NCBI GenBank assembly: GCA_964526635.1
Contig: CAZGLR010000043.1
Span: 1-24,812, forward strand
DNA length: 24,812 nucleotides
Direction of reading: 5' to 3'
Origin: CAZGLR01 sp964526635
Lineage (GTDB): Bacteria; Zixibacteria; MSB-5A5; GN15; JAAZOE01
Under the pieces are notes generated by a model. That model did no database searches. It saw nothing but the letters and a program-made list of their open reading frames with translations, and was not told the origin of the DNA. Positions 15,234 through 22,531 of the stretch are shown here, in pieces. Made by a program: the position numbers and the translations under genes. Every line of letters begins with the position of its first letter. The first letter of the stretch is position 1.

Positions 15234-17894
15234 CTAACTCCTTAACCGTCGGGCGGCAATGGTTCCCTCGTATTCCCGGCGGCGGCGGCGGACGAAGATG
15301 ATAACGCCCATGATGAAGACCGGGATGGGAGGGATCAACACCGCCATCATTTTGATGCGGGTTTGAATCTGGCGGATGGCCATTTCCATATTCTCCAGGC
15401 CGGCGGCGATAGTGGCATCGCGGCGGGCTTCGATAGCGGTGCGGGCGGCCTCGAAGCGTTTGTTTTCAACTTCCTGAAGATTACGGACCATTATTTGTTT
15501 GGTTTGCTGATCGAGATCGGTGCGCTGGCGGACGTCGTTGACTTTTTCATCGAGACGGGTCTGAGCGACCGAGAGTTCCTGGCGGGCTTCCTCCTCGGCT
15601 TGGCGTTCCTGCTCGAGGCGGCGCCTGATAAATTCCTCGGTACGGGCTTCGACCGCGGTCAGGGTGCGATGTCTGATGCGCCGTTTACGAAGATCGATAA
15701 AGGATTCATCGCCGGCCAAAAGGTCGATGCTGTTGAGGAAGAAGGTGATATTGTCGAAGTTGTAGCGCTCGATTCCGGCGGCGCGCAGCTGGAAAAACTG
15801 ATCCGAGATAAAGTCAATATCGGATATGACAATGACATTGACTTCGGCGGCGGTAGTGGTATCGGCGGTTGGGATTGTCCCCCGGTACCGGGCGGCGACG
15901 ACATAGGGCATGGCCGTGGTCAGGCGGCGGGGATTGGGGTTGATACTCAGGCCGAAGAAACCACGCTGGACCAGGTTGAACCATTGATGCTGCCCGGAGA
16001 CTTCGCCTGTCTGCAGGAGGGGTGTGAAGGAGATTGTGTTTTGTACAGGTTGTTGAAGATGTCCGGGGTACATCAGCACGACTTCCTGCAGACCGGAGGT
16101 TACGGGATTTTCGGCATTGAAAGCATGCGGGTTTTTATTGCCAGAGCCGATAAAGACGACTTCCTGCTGCAGGGATGAGATGTCGGGATGCGGGTTGTAG
16201 GCATCCCAGATGACCTGCTGGTGATTCCAGTTGATGCCGAGGTCGTTCATGAGGGAGGCGATATCGCCCTTGGGAGTCACATTCTGGTTCTGGTTACTGG
16301 CAAACGGATTAGTCTGGGCGTCGGAGGGGATAACCGGAGAGAGCATGAGATCAACCAGTGGCATGGGGTCGGCCAGGATGATGGTCGGATGGCCGGCGGT
16401 GATATAGTTTTTGAGATAAATCATCTGTTGATCGGAGAGTGTCGACGGCATCGCGACCAGGAGCGCGTCGACCTCTTCGGTGATGGGGGCATCGGGCTGA
16501 ATCATGACGACATCGTATTGCTTTTCAAGTTCGGAGACTACTTGCCAGCGCGGCTGGCGCCGTCCGGATTGGAAATCGAAGTCGCCGAACAGCTTGGCCC
16601 GGGTGGCCAGGACGCCGATTTTTTTGCGTTCGGCCTGGGCGACGGAGCGAATGCTGCGGACGAGTTCATACTCGACCGGCAGGCCGCGTTCGAAGAAGGG
16701 GATGACTTCTTCCTGGGCGCCGCTGGTGAAGGCGACCCCCATGAAAACACGGGCGTTGGAAGCGCTGGCGCTGCCGGGTACAAACATCTCGCGGTCAGTG
16801 ATGCCGAATTTCTCACGGGCGCTGCGGGCCTGTTCAGTGTAGGGTTCGGTATCGTAGATGTTGACCTGGACGCGGCCGGCGGCGAGAGCATCGATTTCCT
16901 CCAGCTTACCTATAAGATTGGCGCGGGTTTCGACAATATTCTGCGGCACTTCGGGACTGATAAACGCCTGGATGAGGACTTTGCGATCTTCGGGCAGGGA
17001 GCGGATCAGATCAGTGGTTTCGCGTGAGAGCGAATGCAATTGCTCGGCGGTAACATCGAAGCGCAATGGCAGGCGGCCGATGATGGTCACCAGTGCGAAC
17101 ACGGCGATACCGAGTGAGACCGCGCGGACAGCATGGTGTACCCACATTTTGTAGCCGCCGGCGCGGGCCGGCCAGTGGCGGCGCCCGACAATCACAACGT
17201 TGACATAGATCATGACTGCCGCCAGAGCGATGAAATACAGCAAGCTGGAGAGGCTGACGATACCTTTCGCGAAGTCATGGAAATAGTCGATGACGGCAAT
17301 CTTACTCAGGATGTTTTGCAGCCAGGCGCCGGTGAGCCATTCGATAGAACCGGCGTAGATAAATATGCCGCAGAACAGAACGCCGAGGATAAAGCCGATG
17401 GTGGCATTGGCGGTCAACAGTGAGGCAAACATACCGACAGCCAAAAGGGCGGCGCCCATCAACCAGTAGCCGAGATAATTGGCGAATAAAAGGCCAAGAT
17501 CGGGACTACCCAGCCAGAACAGGACGATGACATGGCTGATGGAAATCACGACGGCGGCCGTATAGACGCCAAGAGCGGCGAGGTATTTTCCGAGGACGAC
17601 ATCGAGATCGGTTGCCGGCAGGGTAAACAGGAGCTCGTCGGTCCCCTGACGCCGTTCTTCGGACCATATGTTCATGGTCAATGCCGGAATGAAAAAGAGC
17701 ATCAGCAGCGGGAAATAGAAATTAAGCTGATCGAGGTTGGCCAGGTTATTGGCGAAAAAGCGCTCCTGCCAGAAAGCGGCTGCGGCCGAAAGGAAAATAA
17801 ACACAGTAATAAACAGGTAACCGGTCGGATTGTTGAAATAGAGCTTGAGGTCGCGGCGGGCGATGACCGAGATGACATGAATATTCAGATTCAC
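15234..17894 (-). CDS. GldF-like ABC-2 permease fused to GldG-like auxiliary protein
   Basis: 886 residues. Residues 1-240 form an ABC-2 type permease with about six membrane helices and the motif MNIWSEERRQGTDELLFTLP (about 74-93) typical of GldF/NosY-like permeases. A further helix (about 254-275) leads into a GldG/ABC_transp_aux domain (about 280-700, beginning LRFDVTAEQLHSLSRETTDL). A charged coiled coil follows (about 740-850, RRRLEQERQAEEEARQEL), then a final membrane helix near the C-terminus (MMAVLIPPIPVFIMGVIIFV) and a basic tail. In Bacteroidetes gldF and gldG are separate genes for gliding motility/secretion; in other bacteria the fusion is of unknown function. The start is GTG at 17894, overlapping the ATPase stop in GTGA, with AAGGAGG a few bases upstream. 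Confidence 0.9.
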   Translation of the reverse strand: MNLNIHVISVIARRDLKLYFNNPTGYLFITVFIFLSAAAAFWQERFFANNLANLDQLNFYFPLLMLFFIPALTMNIWSEERRQGTDELLFTLPATDLDVVLGKYLAALGVYTAAVVISISHVIVLFWLGSPDLGLLFANYLGYWLMGAALLAVGMFASLLTANATIGFILGVLFCGIFIYAGSIEWLTGAWLQNILSKIAVIDYFHDFAKGIVSLSSLLYFIALAAVMIYVNVVIVGRRHWPARAGGYKMWVHHAVRAVSLGIAVFALVTIIGRLPLRFDVTAEQLHSLSRETTDLIRSLPEDRKVLIQAFISPEVPQNIVETRANLIGKLEEIDALAAGRVQVNIYDTEPYTEQARSAREKFGITDREMFVPGSASASNARVFMGVAFTSGAQEEVIPFFERGLPVEYELVRSIRSVAQAERKKIGVLATRAKLFGDFDFQSGRRQPRWQVVSELEKQYDVVMIQPDAPITEEVDALLVAMPSTLSDQQMIYLKNYITAGHPTIILADPMPLVDLMLSPVIPSDAQTNPFASNQNQNVTPKGDIASLMNDLGINWNHQQVIWDAYNPHPDISSLQQEVVFIGSGNKNPHAFNAENPVTSGLQEVVLMYPGHLQQPVQNTISFTPLLQTGEVSGQHQWFNLVQRGFFGLSINPNPRRLTTAMPYVVAARYRGTIPTADTTTAAEVNVIVISDIDFISDQFFQLRAAGIERYNFDNITFFLNSIDLLAGDESFIDLRKRRIRHRTLTAVEARTEEFIRRRLEQERQAEEEARQELSVAQTRLDEKVNDVRQRTDLDQQTKQIMVRNLQEVENKRFEAARTAIEARRDATIAAGLENMEMAIRQIQTRIKMMAVLIPPIPVFIMGVIIFVRRRRREYEGTIAARRLRS

Positions 17895-18655
17895 TGGTCA
17901 CCTCCTTCCCCTGCAATACCGGTGCGGCCATAGTCAGTCAGTTCGTAGAATGACTGCTCGAGTGATTTATCCTGACGGAGTTCCTGCGGGGTGCCATCGA
18001 AGACAAAGCGGCCGTTGTGGATCAGCAGCACGCGGTCGGCGACCGCCTCGACCTCCTGCAGAATATGTGTCGAGAGCAGAATTGTCTTGGTCTGGGCCAG
18101 ATCGGAGATATTGTCGCGGAATTCACGGATCTGGTTGGGGTCGAGTCCGGCGGTGGGTTCGTCCATAATGACGACATCGGGATCATGGAGCAGTGCCTGG
18201 GCCAGTCCGACGCGCTGACGATACCCGCGTGAGAGTTTGCTTATCGGCTTTTCGAGGACCGTGTGCAGGCCGCATTGCCTGATCACGACTTCGGTGCGCT
18301 CAGCGATCTGCGTGGATGTCATATGCCGCGCCTGGCCGAAGAACATCAGCAACTCCAGCGGGGTCATGTTTTCATAAAGCGGGCCGTTTTCGGGTAAATA
18401 TCCCAGACGATACGAGGCCGCCAGACGATGGGTGGCGACATTGGTACCGGCAATAAATGCCTCTCCCCGGCTGGGTCGCAGGAACCCGGTTAAAAGCCGC
18501 ATGGTTGTGGTTTTTCCGGCGCCATTGGGGCCGAGAAAGGCGACAATCTGGCCCTGCGGGATGGTGAACGATAAATCTTTGACGGCAATAAAATCGCCAT
18601 AGAATTTGGATAACCCACGGGCCTCAATCATAGTTTGCACAAAGGTTTCCACCAT
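17891..18655 (-). CDS. ABC transporter ATP-binding protein, GldA-like
   Basis: 254 residues, a complete ABC ATPase: Walker A GPNGAGKTT (42-50), signature LSRGYRQR (141-148), Walker B VVIMDEP (161-167), D-loop AGLD (169-172) and H-loop His197 (LLSTHILQEV). It should energise the membrane fusion protein encoded next. The ATG at 18655 is preferred because GAGGG lies 6 bases upstream; an ATG at 18661 directly abuts that site, and one at 18631 lacks a site. Its stop overlaps the permease start by 4 bases (translational coupling). A consensus-like promoter lies about 67 bases upstream. Closest described relatives are GldA and YxlF-like ATPases; the exported substrate is unknown. Confidence 0.93.
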   Translation of the reverse strand: MVETFVQTMIEARGLSKFYGDFIAVKDLSFTIPQGQIVAFLGPNGAGKTTTMRLLTGFLRPSRGEAFIAGTNVATHRLAASYRLGYLPENGPLYENMTPLELLMFFGQARHMTSTQIAERTEVVIRQCGLHTVLEKPISKLSRGYRQRVGLAQALLHDPDVVIMDEPTAGLDPNQIREFRDNISDLAQTKTILLSTHILQEVEAVADRVLLIHNGRFVFDGTPQELRQDKSLEQSFYELTDYGRTGIAGEGGDQ

Positions 18656-18721
18656 ATACATCCCTCATTCCGTTTGTGTGCCATAGGCGTCACATATGAT
18701 ATCTTGTGGATTTAGACTATG

Positions 18722-18750
18722 AGTATATCCAAATCGGGCGGGGCTGTCAA
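18722..18750 (-). promoter_or_regulatory. Sigma70-like promoter of the ABC operon
   Basis: On the minus strand a perfect TTGACA (18750-18745) is separated by exactly 17 bases from TATACT (18727-18722). The predicted start is near 18715, about 60 bases ahead of the ATPase start codon. It is the best housekeeping-type promoter in the window. Confidence 0.75.
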
Positions 18751-18870
18751 GGGCTGAGCAAGGCCGCCTGATTTGAGATAACTCACTACCCTATCATGCC
18801 TTAAATTGGATTATAGTTGGTAAGTGCGGGGTGGTTCTAGAGAAAATAAAGCGCGCGTCTGATGGGATCC

Positions 18871-19049
18871 GGGGGTATGGGGGGAAATATGCCGCGCCCC
18901 TGAAGGGGTGCGCCACAACCTGGACAATAAAATTGAAAGCTGCGTCTGGGATGTCGAAACCTGCTTTGCCTCGCGAATCACCTGCGCTTCGCTTGAGCAA
19001 GGGATTTCGACCTGTGGTAGGCTTTGTCGCACCCTGCGGGTGCGGTACC
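18871..19049. repeat. 178-bp tandem repeat, copy 1
   Basis: First copy of a unit repeated at a spacing of 178 bases between the ABC operon and the DUF427 gene. It begins GGGGGTATGG and ends with a small perfect hairpin GCACCC-TGC-GGGTGC. Inside, GTCGAAA (18953-18959) and TTTCGAC (19005-19011) form the base of a roughly 59-base imperfect inverted repeat. Because 178 is not a multiple of three, the reading frames in it shift from copy to copy. I read it as non-coding. Confidence 0.9.
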
Positions 19050-19227
19050 GGGGGTATGGGGAAAGTATGACGCGCCGCTGAAGGGGCGCGCCACAACCTG
19101 GACAATAAAATTGAAAGCTGCGTCTGGGATGTCGAAACCTGCTTTGCCTCGCGAATCACCTGCGCTTCGCTTGAGCAAGGGATTTCGACCTGTGGTAGGC
19201 TTTGTCGCACCCTGCGGGTGCGGTACC
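19050..19227. repeat. 178-bp tandem repeat, copy 2
   Basis: Nearly identical to copy 1. The main differences are in the first 50 bases, where the small hairpin around TGAA is changed on both sides (copy 1 GCGCCCC-TGAA-GGGG, copy 2 CGCGCC...GGCGCG) yet can still pair. The inverted heptamers recur at 19131-19137 and 19183-19189. Confidence 0.9.
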
Positions 19228-19320
19228 GGGGGTATGGGGAAAGTATGACGCGCCGCTGAAGGGGTGCGCCACAACGGGGCAGTGGTAGTTTTGGTCGCAC
19301 CCTGCGGGTAGGGTTTGGGA
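19228..19320. repeat. 178-bp tandem repeat, internally deleted copy 3
   Basis: The first 48 bases (19228-19275) match copy 2. The unit then jumps to the terminal GTCGCACCCTGCGGGT at 19294-19309, equivalent to loss of about 88 internal bases including the inverted-repeat core. It ends at the stop codon of the DUF427 gene, so it may supply that gene's 3' hairpin. Confidence 0.8.
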
Positions 19321-19818
19321 TTACCAGCCCATAGTGCCGGGGGCGCCCTTGAATGGACCAACGATGTTGGAAGTTATCCATCCACCATAGAAATTGCCGG
19401 GCTGGGGCTTGGCCTGTTCGTCGCCGACAAAGCAGGCATCCATGGGGCCGGCATAAAAAGCGACATAGTCTTTGATTATTCTAAAGCGATCGGTGGGGTT
19501 GGGGTAATACCATGCCGCGCGCTCGGCGCGGCGGCCATCGACCTCGACAGTATAGTATTTACCGGCGCCCTTCCATTCGCAATATGAGTCGCCATCGGCT
19601 TTGTGGAGGTACTCCATTCTGATATCATCGGGCGGGATATAATAGACCGGTGGATGGCTGGTTTCAAGGACGCGTACCGCGCGGGTCGTATCGGCAATAG
19701 TCTGACCATTGAAGATGATACGGATGCGTTCAGAAAACGGTTCGGCAATCGGTGGCCGGGGATAATCCCAGACCGATTCCTGGCCGGGTCCGGGCATGAT
19801 GCGTGCGGGATGGGACAT
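19321..19818 (-). CDS. DUF427-domain protein
   Basis: 165 residues with the family pattern SVWDYPRPP, ERIRIIFNGQTIADTTRAVR, VLETSHPPVYYIPPDDI, SYCEWKGAGKYYTVEV, AAWYYPNPTDRF and DYVAFYAGPMDACFVGDE. DUF427 proteins are small soluble beta-rich proteins common in bacteria and fungi; no reaction is established. The ATG at 19818 has AAGGAGA five bases upstream. A perfect 15-bp dyad directly in front of the ribosome site suggests control by a repressor. It is probably monocistronic: the next downstream features are repeats, and the upstream neighbour (bcp) is separated by about 210 bases including a hairpin. Confidence 0.9.
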   Translation of the reverse strand: MSHPARIMPGPGQESVWDYPRPPIAEPFSERIRIIFNGQTIADTTRAVRVLETSHPPVYYIPPDDIRMEYLHKADGDSYCEWKGAGKYYTVEVDGRRAERAAWYYPNPTDRFRIIKDYVAFYAGPMDACFVGDEQAKPQPGNFYGGWITSNIVGPFKGAPGTMGW

Positions 19819-19835
19819 ACTTATCTCCTTTTATA

Positions 19836-19850
19836 TTACAACGGTTGTAA
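19836..19850. promoter_or_regulatory. Palindromic operator candidate upstream of the DUF427 gene
   Basis: TTACAACGGTTGTAA has perfect 7-bp arms around one central base and lies 18 bases upstream of the DUF427 start codon, just before its ribosome site. A repressor bound here would block initiation or early transcription. The family of the regulator cannot be told from the motif. Confidence 0.4.
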
Positions 19851-19958
19851 GTGATGGATTTGTTCCGTGGGCGCTCCCGAAGTGGAAATTGGAATCCGAG
19901 GGTGTATCGATTACCGCGAGCGAATGCCCGGGGGCGGTACGGGAAGTCAGGATGAGCA

Positions 19959-19987
19959 GTGGCCTGCGTTCATGGACCGCAGGCCAC
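19959..19987 (-). terminator. Hairpin after the bcp gene
   Basis: GTGGCCTGCG (19959-19968) pairs perfectly with CGCAGGCCAC (19978-19987) around a 9-base loop, 41 bases past the bcp stop. As with other hairpins in the window, no T-run follows on the transcribed strand. Nothing else is recognised in the 210 bases between bcp and the DUF427 gene besides the dyad at 19836-19850. Confidence 0.55.
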
Positions 19988-20028
19988 CACCCGAATACTG
20001 TTGCGGTATTGCAGATGCCGCTCGGGCG

Positions 20029-20511
20029 CTACGCGGTGAGTTCGGCCAGCTTTTCGCTGACTTTTTCGGCATGGCCGGCGGCCTTGACACTACGCCAGGT
20101 GTGGGCCACTTTGCCGCTGGGGTCAATCAGGAACGTACTGCGAATGACACCCATGCTTTCCTTGCCGTACATATTCTTTTTTCCGAAGGCGCCATATTTT
20201 TCCATCACTTTTTTATCGGGGTCGCTCAGGAGGGTGATTTTGAGTTTGTACTTATCGATGAATTTCTGATGCGACTCCGGTCTATCGGGCGACACGCCGA
20301 AGATACTGGCATTGAGCGTGTTGAAATCTTTCAAGTTGTCGGTAAATTCGCAGGCTTCCCTGGTGCAGCCGGGGGTATCGTCCTTGGGATAGAAATAGAG
20401 TACGACCCATTTGCCTTTCTGGTCGGTCAGTTTGACTTTGTTGTTGTCTTGATCGGGCAGGGTGAAGGCGGGGGCTTTGGCGCCGGTTTCGACGGTAGTA
20501 TTGGCAGCCAT
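20029..20511 (-). CDS. bcp: Bcp/PrxQ-type peroxiredoxin
   Basis: 160 residues, a complete atypical 2-Cys thioredoxin-dependent thiol peroxidase reducing H2O2 and organic hydroperoxides in the cytoplasm. The peroxidatic Cys49 lies in DDTPGCTREACEF and the resolving Cys54 is five residues on, as in E. coli Bcp. Other matches are WVVLYFYPKDD, FGVSPDRPESHQKF, LLSDPDKKVMEKYGAFG and STFLIDPSGKVAHTWR. The ATG at 20511 has AAGGA about ten bases upstream. A possible promoter TTGTAA-17-TATTCA precedes it but is weak. It stands alone between two hairpin- or repeat-bounded genes; no OxyR or PerR gene is nearby. Confidence 0.95.
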   Translation of the reverse strand: MAANTTVETGAKAPAFTLPDQDNNKVKLTDQKGKWVVLYFYPKDDTPGCTREACEFTDNLKDFNTLNASIFGVSPDRPESHQKFIDKYKLKITLLSDPDKKVMEKYGAFGKKNMYGKESMGVIRSTFLIDPSGKVAHTWRSVKAAGHAEKVSEKLAELTA

Positions 20512-20608
20512 GGTTACATCATCCTTTCTGCAGATGTGTGATGAATACTGATTCTAATTATCAATTACAACCATGGAAGCACCATTTTTGTTTCTGAAAA
20601 CTGGTGAA

Positions 20609-22531
20609 TCAGGGGATCACCTGATATGATATCCGCCGTGGAAGCAGCTCCCGAACCTGAGCGAGATGTGCAACGAAATTCGGCATCTGTTCGGGAGCGA
20701 CATCATATTGTGAGATGTCGCGCAGTCGAATGAATGCGGTCGTATCCCCGATTTGTGCCGCTGATACTGTCACGCCTCCCCAGTGCTCGTACCAGGATGT
20801 ATCGCTGACGGCAAGTTGCCATTGCGGTGGCGTTACAATTAAGATTGAGTCAAGATACCGATGAGGAAAATCAAAGGAAATTCCGGCGTCCGGATTGGAC
20901 AGGGCTTGTGATTCGCAAAATGACTGACTGGAGAAGAAGTCGATGGAACAATAGCGCCGTTCGCCGACTTTATGAATGACATTGTTCATGGCACCGGTGA
21001 AGTTTACCTCCAGATAGGGTGGATCGGTGTCGGGATAGTCCTGATGGCTGCTTTCGGTTACGGTAAAGTGCTTGCCGAGGCCATAGAAATCGCTCTGGAA
21101 CAGGACTTCCCTGCTGATGTCATAGTCGGATGTGAGGATACCGAGAACACGGTGGCGGCTGTTGCCATAGAGGCGAAAGGTCAGGTTGCCGGAAACACTT
21201 CGCTGGCCCTCGATGTTCAAATGGGCTGTCCGGGCGATACAGTTTTCCTCGGGGGTCGAAACAGGCGTGCGCACCAGTCCGCTGCCGCTTGAATCGAGCA
21301 CAAGGACGTATCGGTTTTCGTCGGAAGCAGGCAAATCGCCGGGACGGCAGAAGTAGCAGGTCGGGTCCATCCAGATGGTATCGCCATCGGAGGCCGCAAA
21401 CAGGATGGCATGATTGAAGATATTCATCGCCGGGATGTCAGGAAGAACCCGGCTGCTGCTGCCGGCATCGATCAAGACAGTTTTGACATCATAGCCGGCC
21501 GATTGCAGCATAGTGGCGTAGAGGGTTGACAGATCCTTACAATCGCCATAGCCTCGCTCAAAAGTCTCGACCGAGGGCGTTGGGATCCAGCCTCCGAGTC
21601 CGATTTCGATAGCCACATATCGTGTTTTCGCATCGAGGTAATCGTGCAGGTTATCGCAGAACTGTGCACAGGTTGTTTGCAGGGTATGGATTGAATCGAC
21701 GACGTGTTGAAGTTTCGAATCGATCCTGAAGCATTCCTGCATCATTGTATAGCCGCTGCGGCTGAGGGTGGACCATGAAGTACCATCAATTACATTTTTG
21801 CCCATCGTGTAAATGGTCGGGGTGCAGAACACGGCCGGGATATATTCTCGGGTGATGTGGGCGCAGTCGTCGTGGTAGGGATAGGCGAGATTTTCGGCAT
21901 GATACACCCGGGTGGTTTGTTTGCTATCTACAGTGATGATGGAATCGGGGGCGATTTTCCACTTGACGACTGAGATATCGAGATCGCTGGGAGTTGTCAG
22001 GACATAGACACTGCGCCTGGTCGGAATCTGCCGGATCGGGACGAAGTGACTGAGAAAAAACAGCGTTTTGGCTTCGTGTCGTGAGGTGACGATGAAATCA
22101 TAGGGATACTGGCCGGGGAAGCAGCGAAACATATACTGGCAAATATCGGAAAAGACTTCGAAGGAGCCGAAGCCGCATTGGCGGAGGCCATCGCCCTTAT
22201 TGAGTTTTTTGAGTTCTGTGCCGGCGGTGTCGGTAACGATGATCTCAATATTTTTAAGTCGGAAGAGGGAATTTTCGCCGGCAATATGGATGCCGTGGTT
22301 GGCGCCCTGATCGTTGAGTACGCGTACTTTCAGGACATGATCGGCGCGGAAAGCGCCTTTGTCGGAAACCACTTGCATGACGGAATCGAAGAGGACATAG
22401 GCATCTTCCTCGAGGATACAGCGATCCATGGTGGTATCCGGCAGGGAGGCATATTGGGCATAGGCCGTTTGCGCAAAGACAATACACAGCAGACAGACAA
22501 AACAGCAGATGCAGTGAGGGAAGTTTTTCAT
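20609..22531 (-). CDS. Exported transglutaminase-like protein, intact catalytic triad
   Basis: 640 residues with an N-terminal signal peptide (about 1-25, ending TAYA). The first half fits a DUF3857-type beta domain. The transglutaminase-like core follows with Cys331 (ERGYGDCKDLSTLYATML), His374 (IFNHAILFA) and Asp389 (DTIWMDPT), a full Cys-His-Asp set. The C-terminal part (about 420-640) is beta-rich and of unknown fold. Such proteins are thought to act on proteins or peptides outside the cytoplasm as proteases or crosslinkers; the substrate is unknown. The ATG at 22531 overlaps the stop of the preceding gene in ATGA, with GGAGA about 10 bases upstream. The first residues are Cys-rich (CICCFVCLLC), but no proper lipobox is seen. 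Confidence 0.85.
   Translation of the reverse strand: MKNFPHCICCFVCLLCIVFAQTAYAQYASLPDTTMDRCILEEDAYVLFDSVMQVVSDKGAFRADHVLKVRVLNDQGANHGIHIAGENSLFRLKNIEIIVTDTAGTELKKLNKGDGLRQCGFGSFEVFSDICQYMFRCFPGQYPYDFIVTSRHEAKTLFFLSHFVPIRQIPTRRSVYVLTTPSDLDISVVKWKIAPDSIITVDSKQTTRVYHAENLAYPYHDDCAHITREYIPAVFCTPTIYTMGKNVIDGTSWSTLSRSGYTMMQECFRIDSKLQHVVDSIHTLQTTCAQFCDNLHDYLDAKTRYVAIEIGLGGWIPTPSVETFERGYGDCKDLSTLYATMLQSAGYDVKTVLIDAGSSSRVLPDIPAMNIFNHAILFAASDGDTIWMDPTCYFCRPGDLPASDENRYVLVLDSSGSGLVRTPVSTPEENCIARTAHLNIEGQRSVSGNLTFRLYGNSRHRVLGILTSDYDISREVLFQSDFYGLGKHFTVTESSHQDYPDTDPPYLEVNFTGAMNNVIHKVGERRYCSIDFFSSQSFCESQALSNPDAGISFDFPHRYLDSILIVTPPQWQLAVSDTSWYEHWGGVTVSAAQIGDTTAFIRLRDISQYDVAPEQMPNFVAHLAQVRELLPRRISYQVIP

Noticed and set aside
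15363..17027. Long plus-strand ORFs (271 and 279 codons) opposite the GldF/GldG fusion
   Set aside because: They mirror the codon bias of the real gene on the other strand, lack ribosome sites and have no recognisable domain.
18871..19320. CRISPR array
   Set aside because: The repeat unit is 178 bases with no spacer pattern, and no cas gene is present.
18794..19381. Long minus-strand ORF through the repeats (195 codons) and matching plus-strand ORFs
   Set aside because: They arise from repeating a stop-poor 178-bp unit; the frame changes between copies, there is no family match, and the ORF runs into the DUF427 gene.
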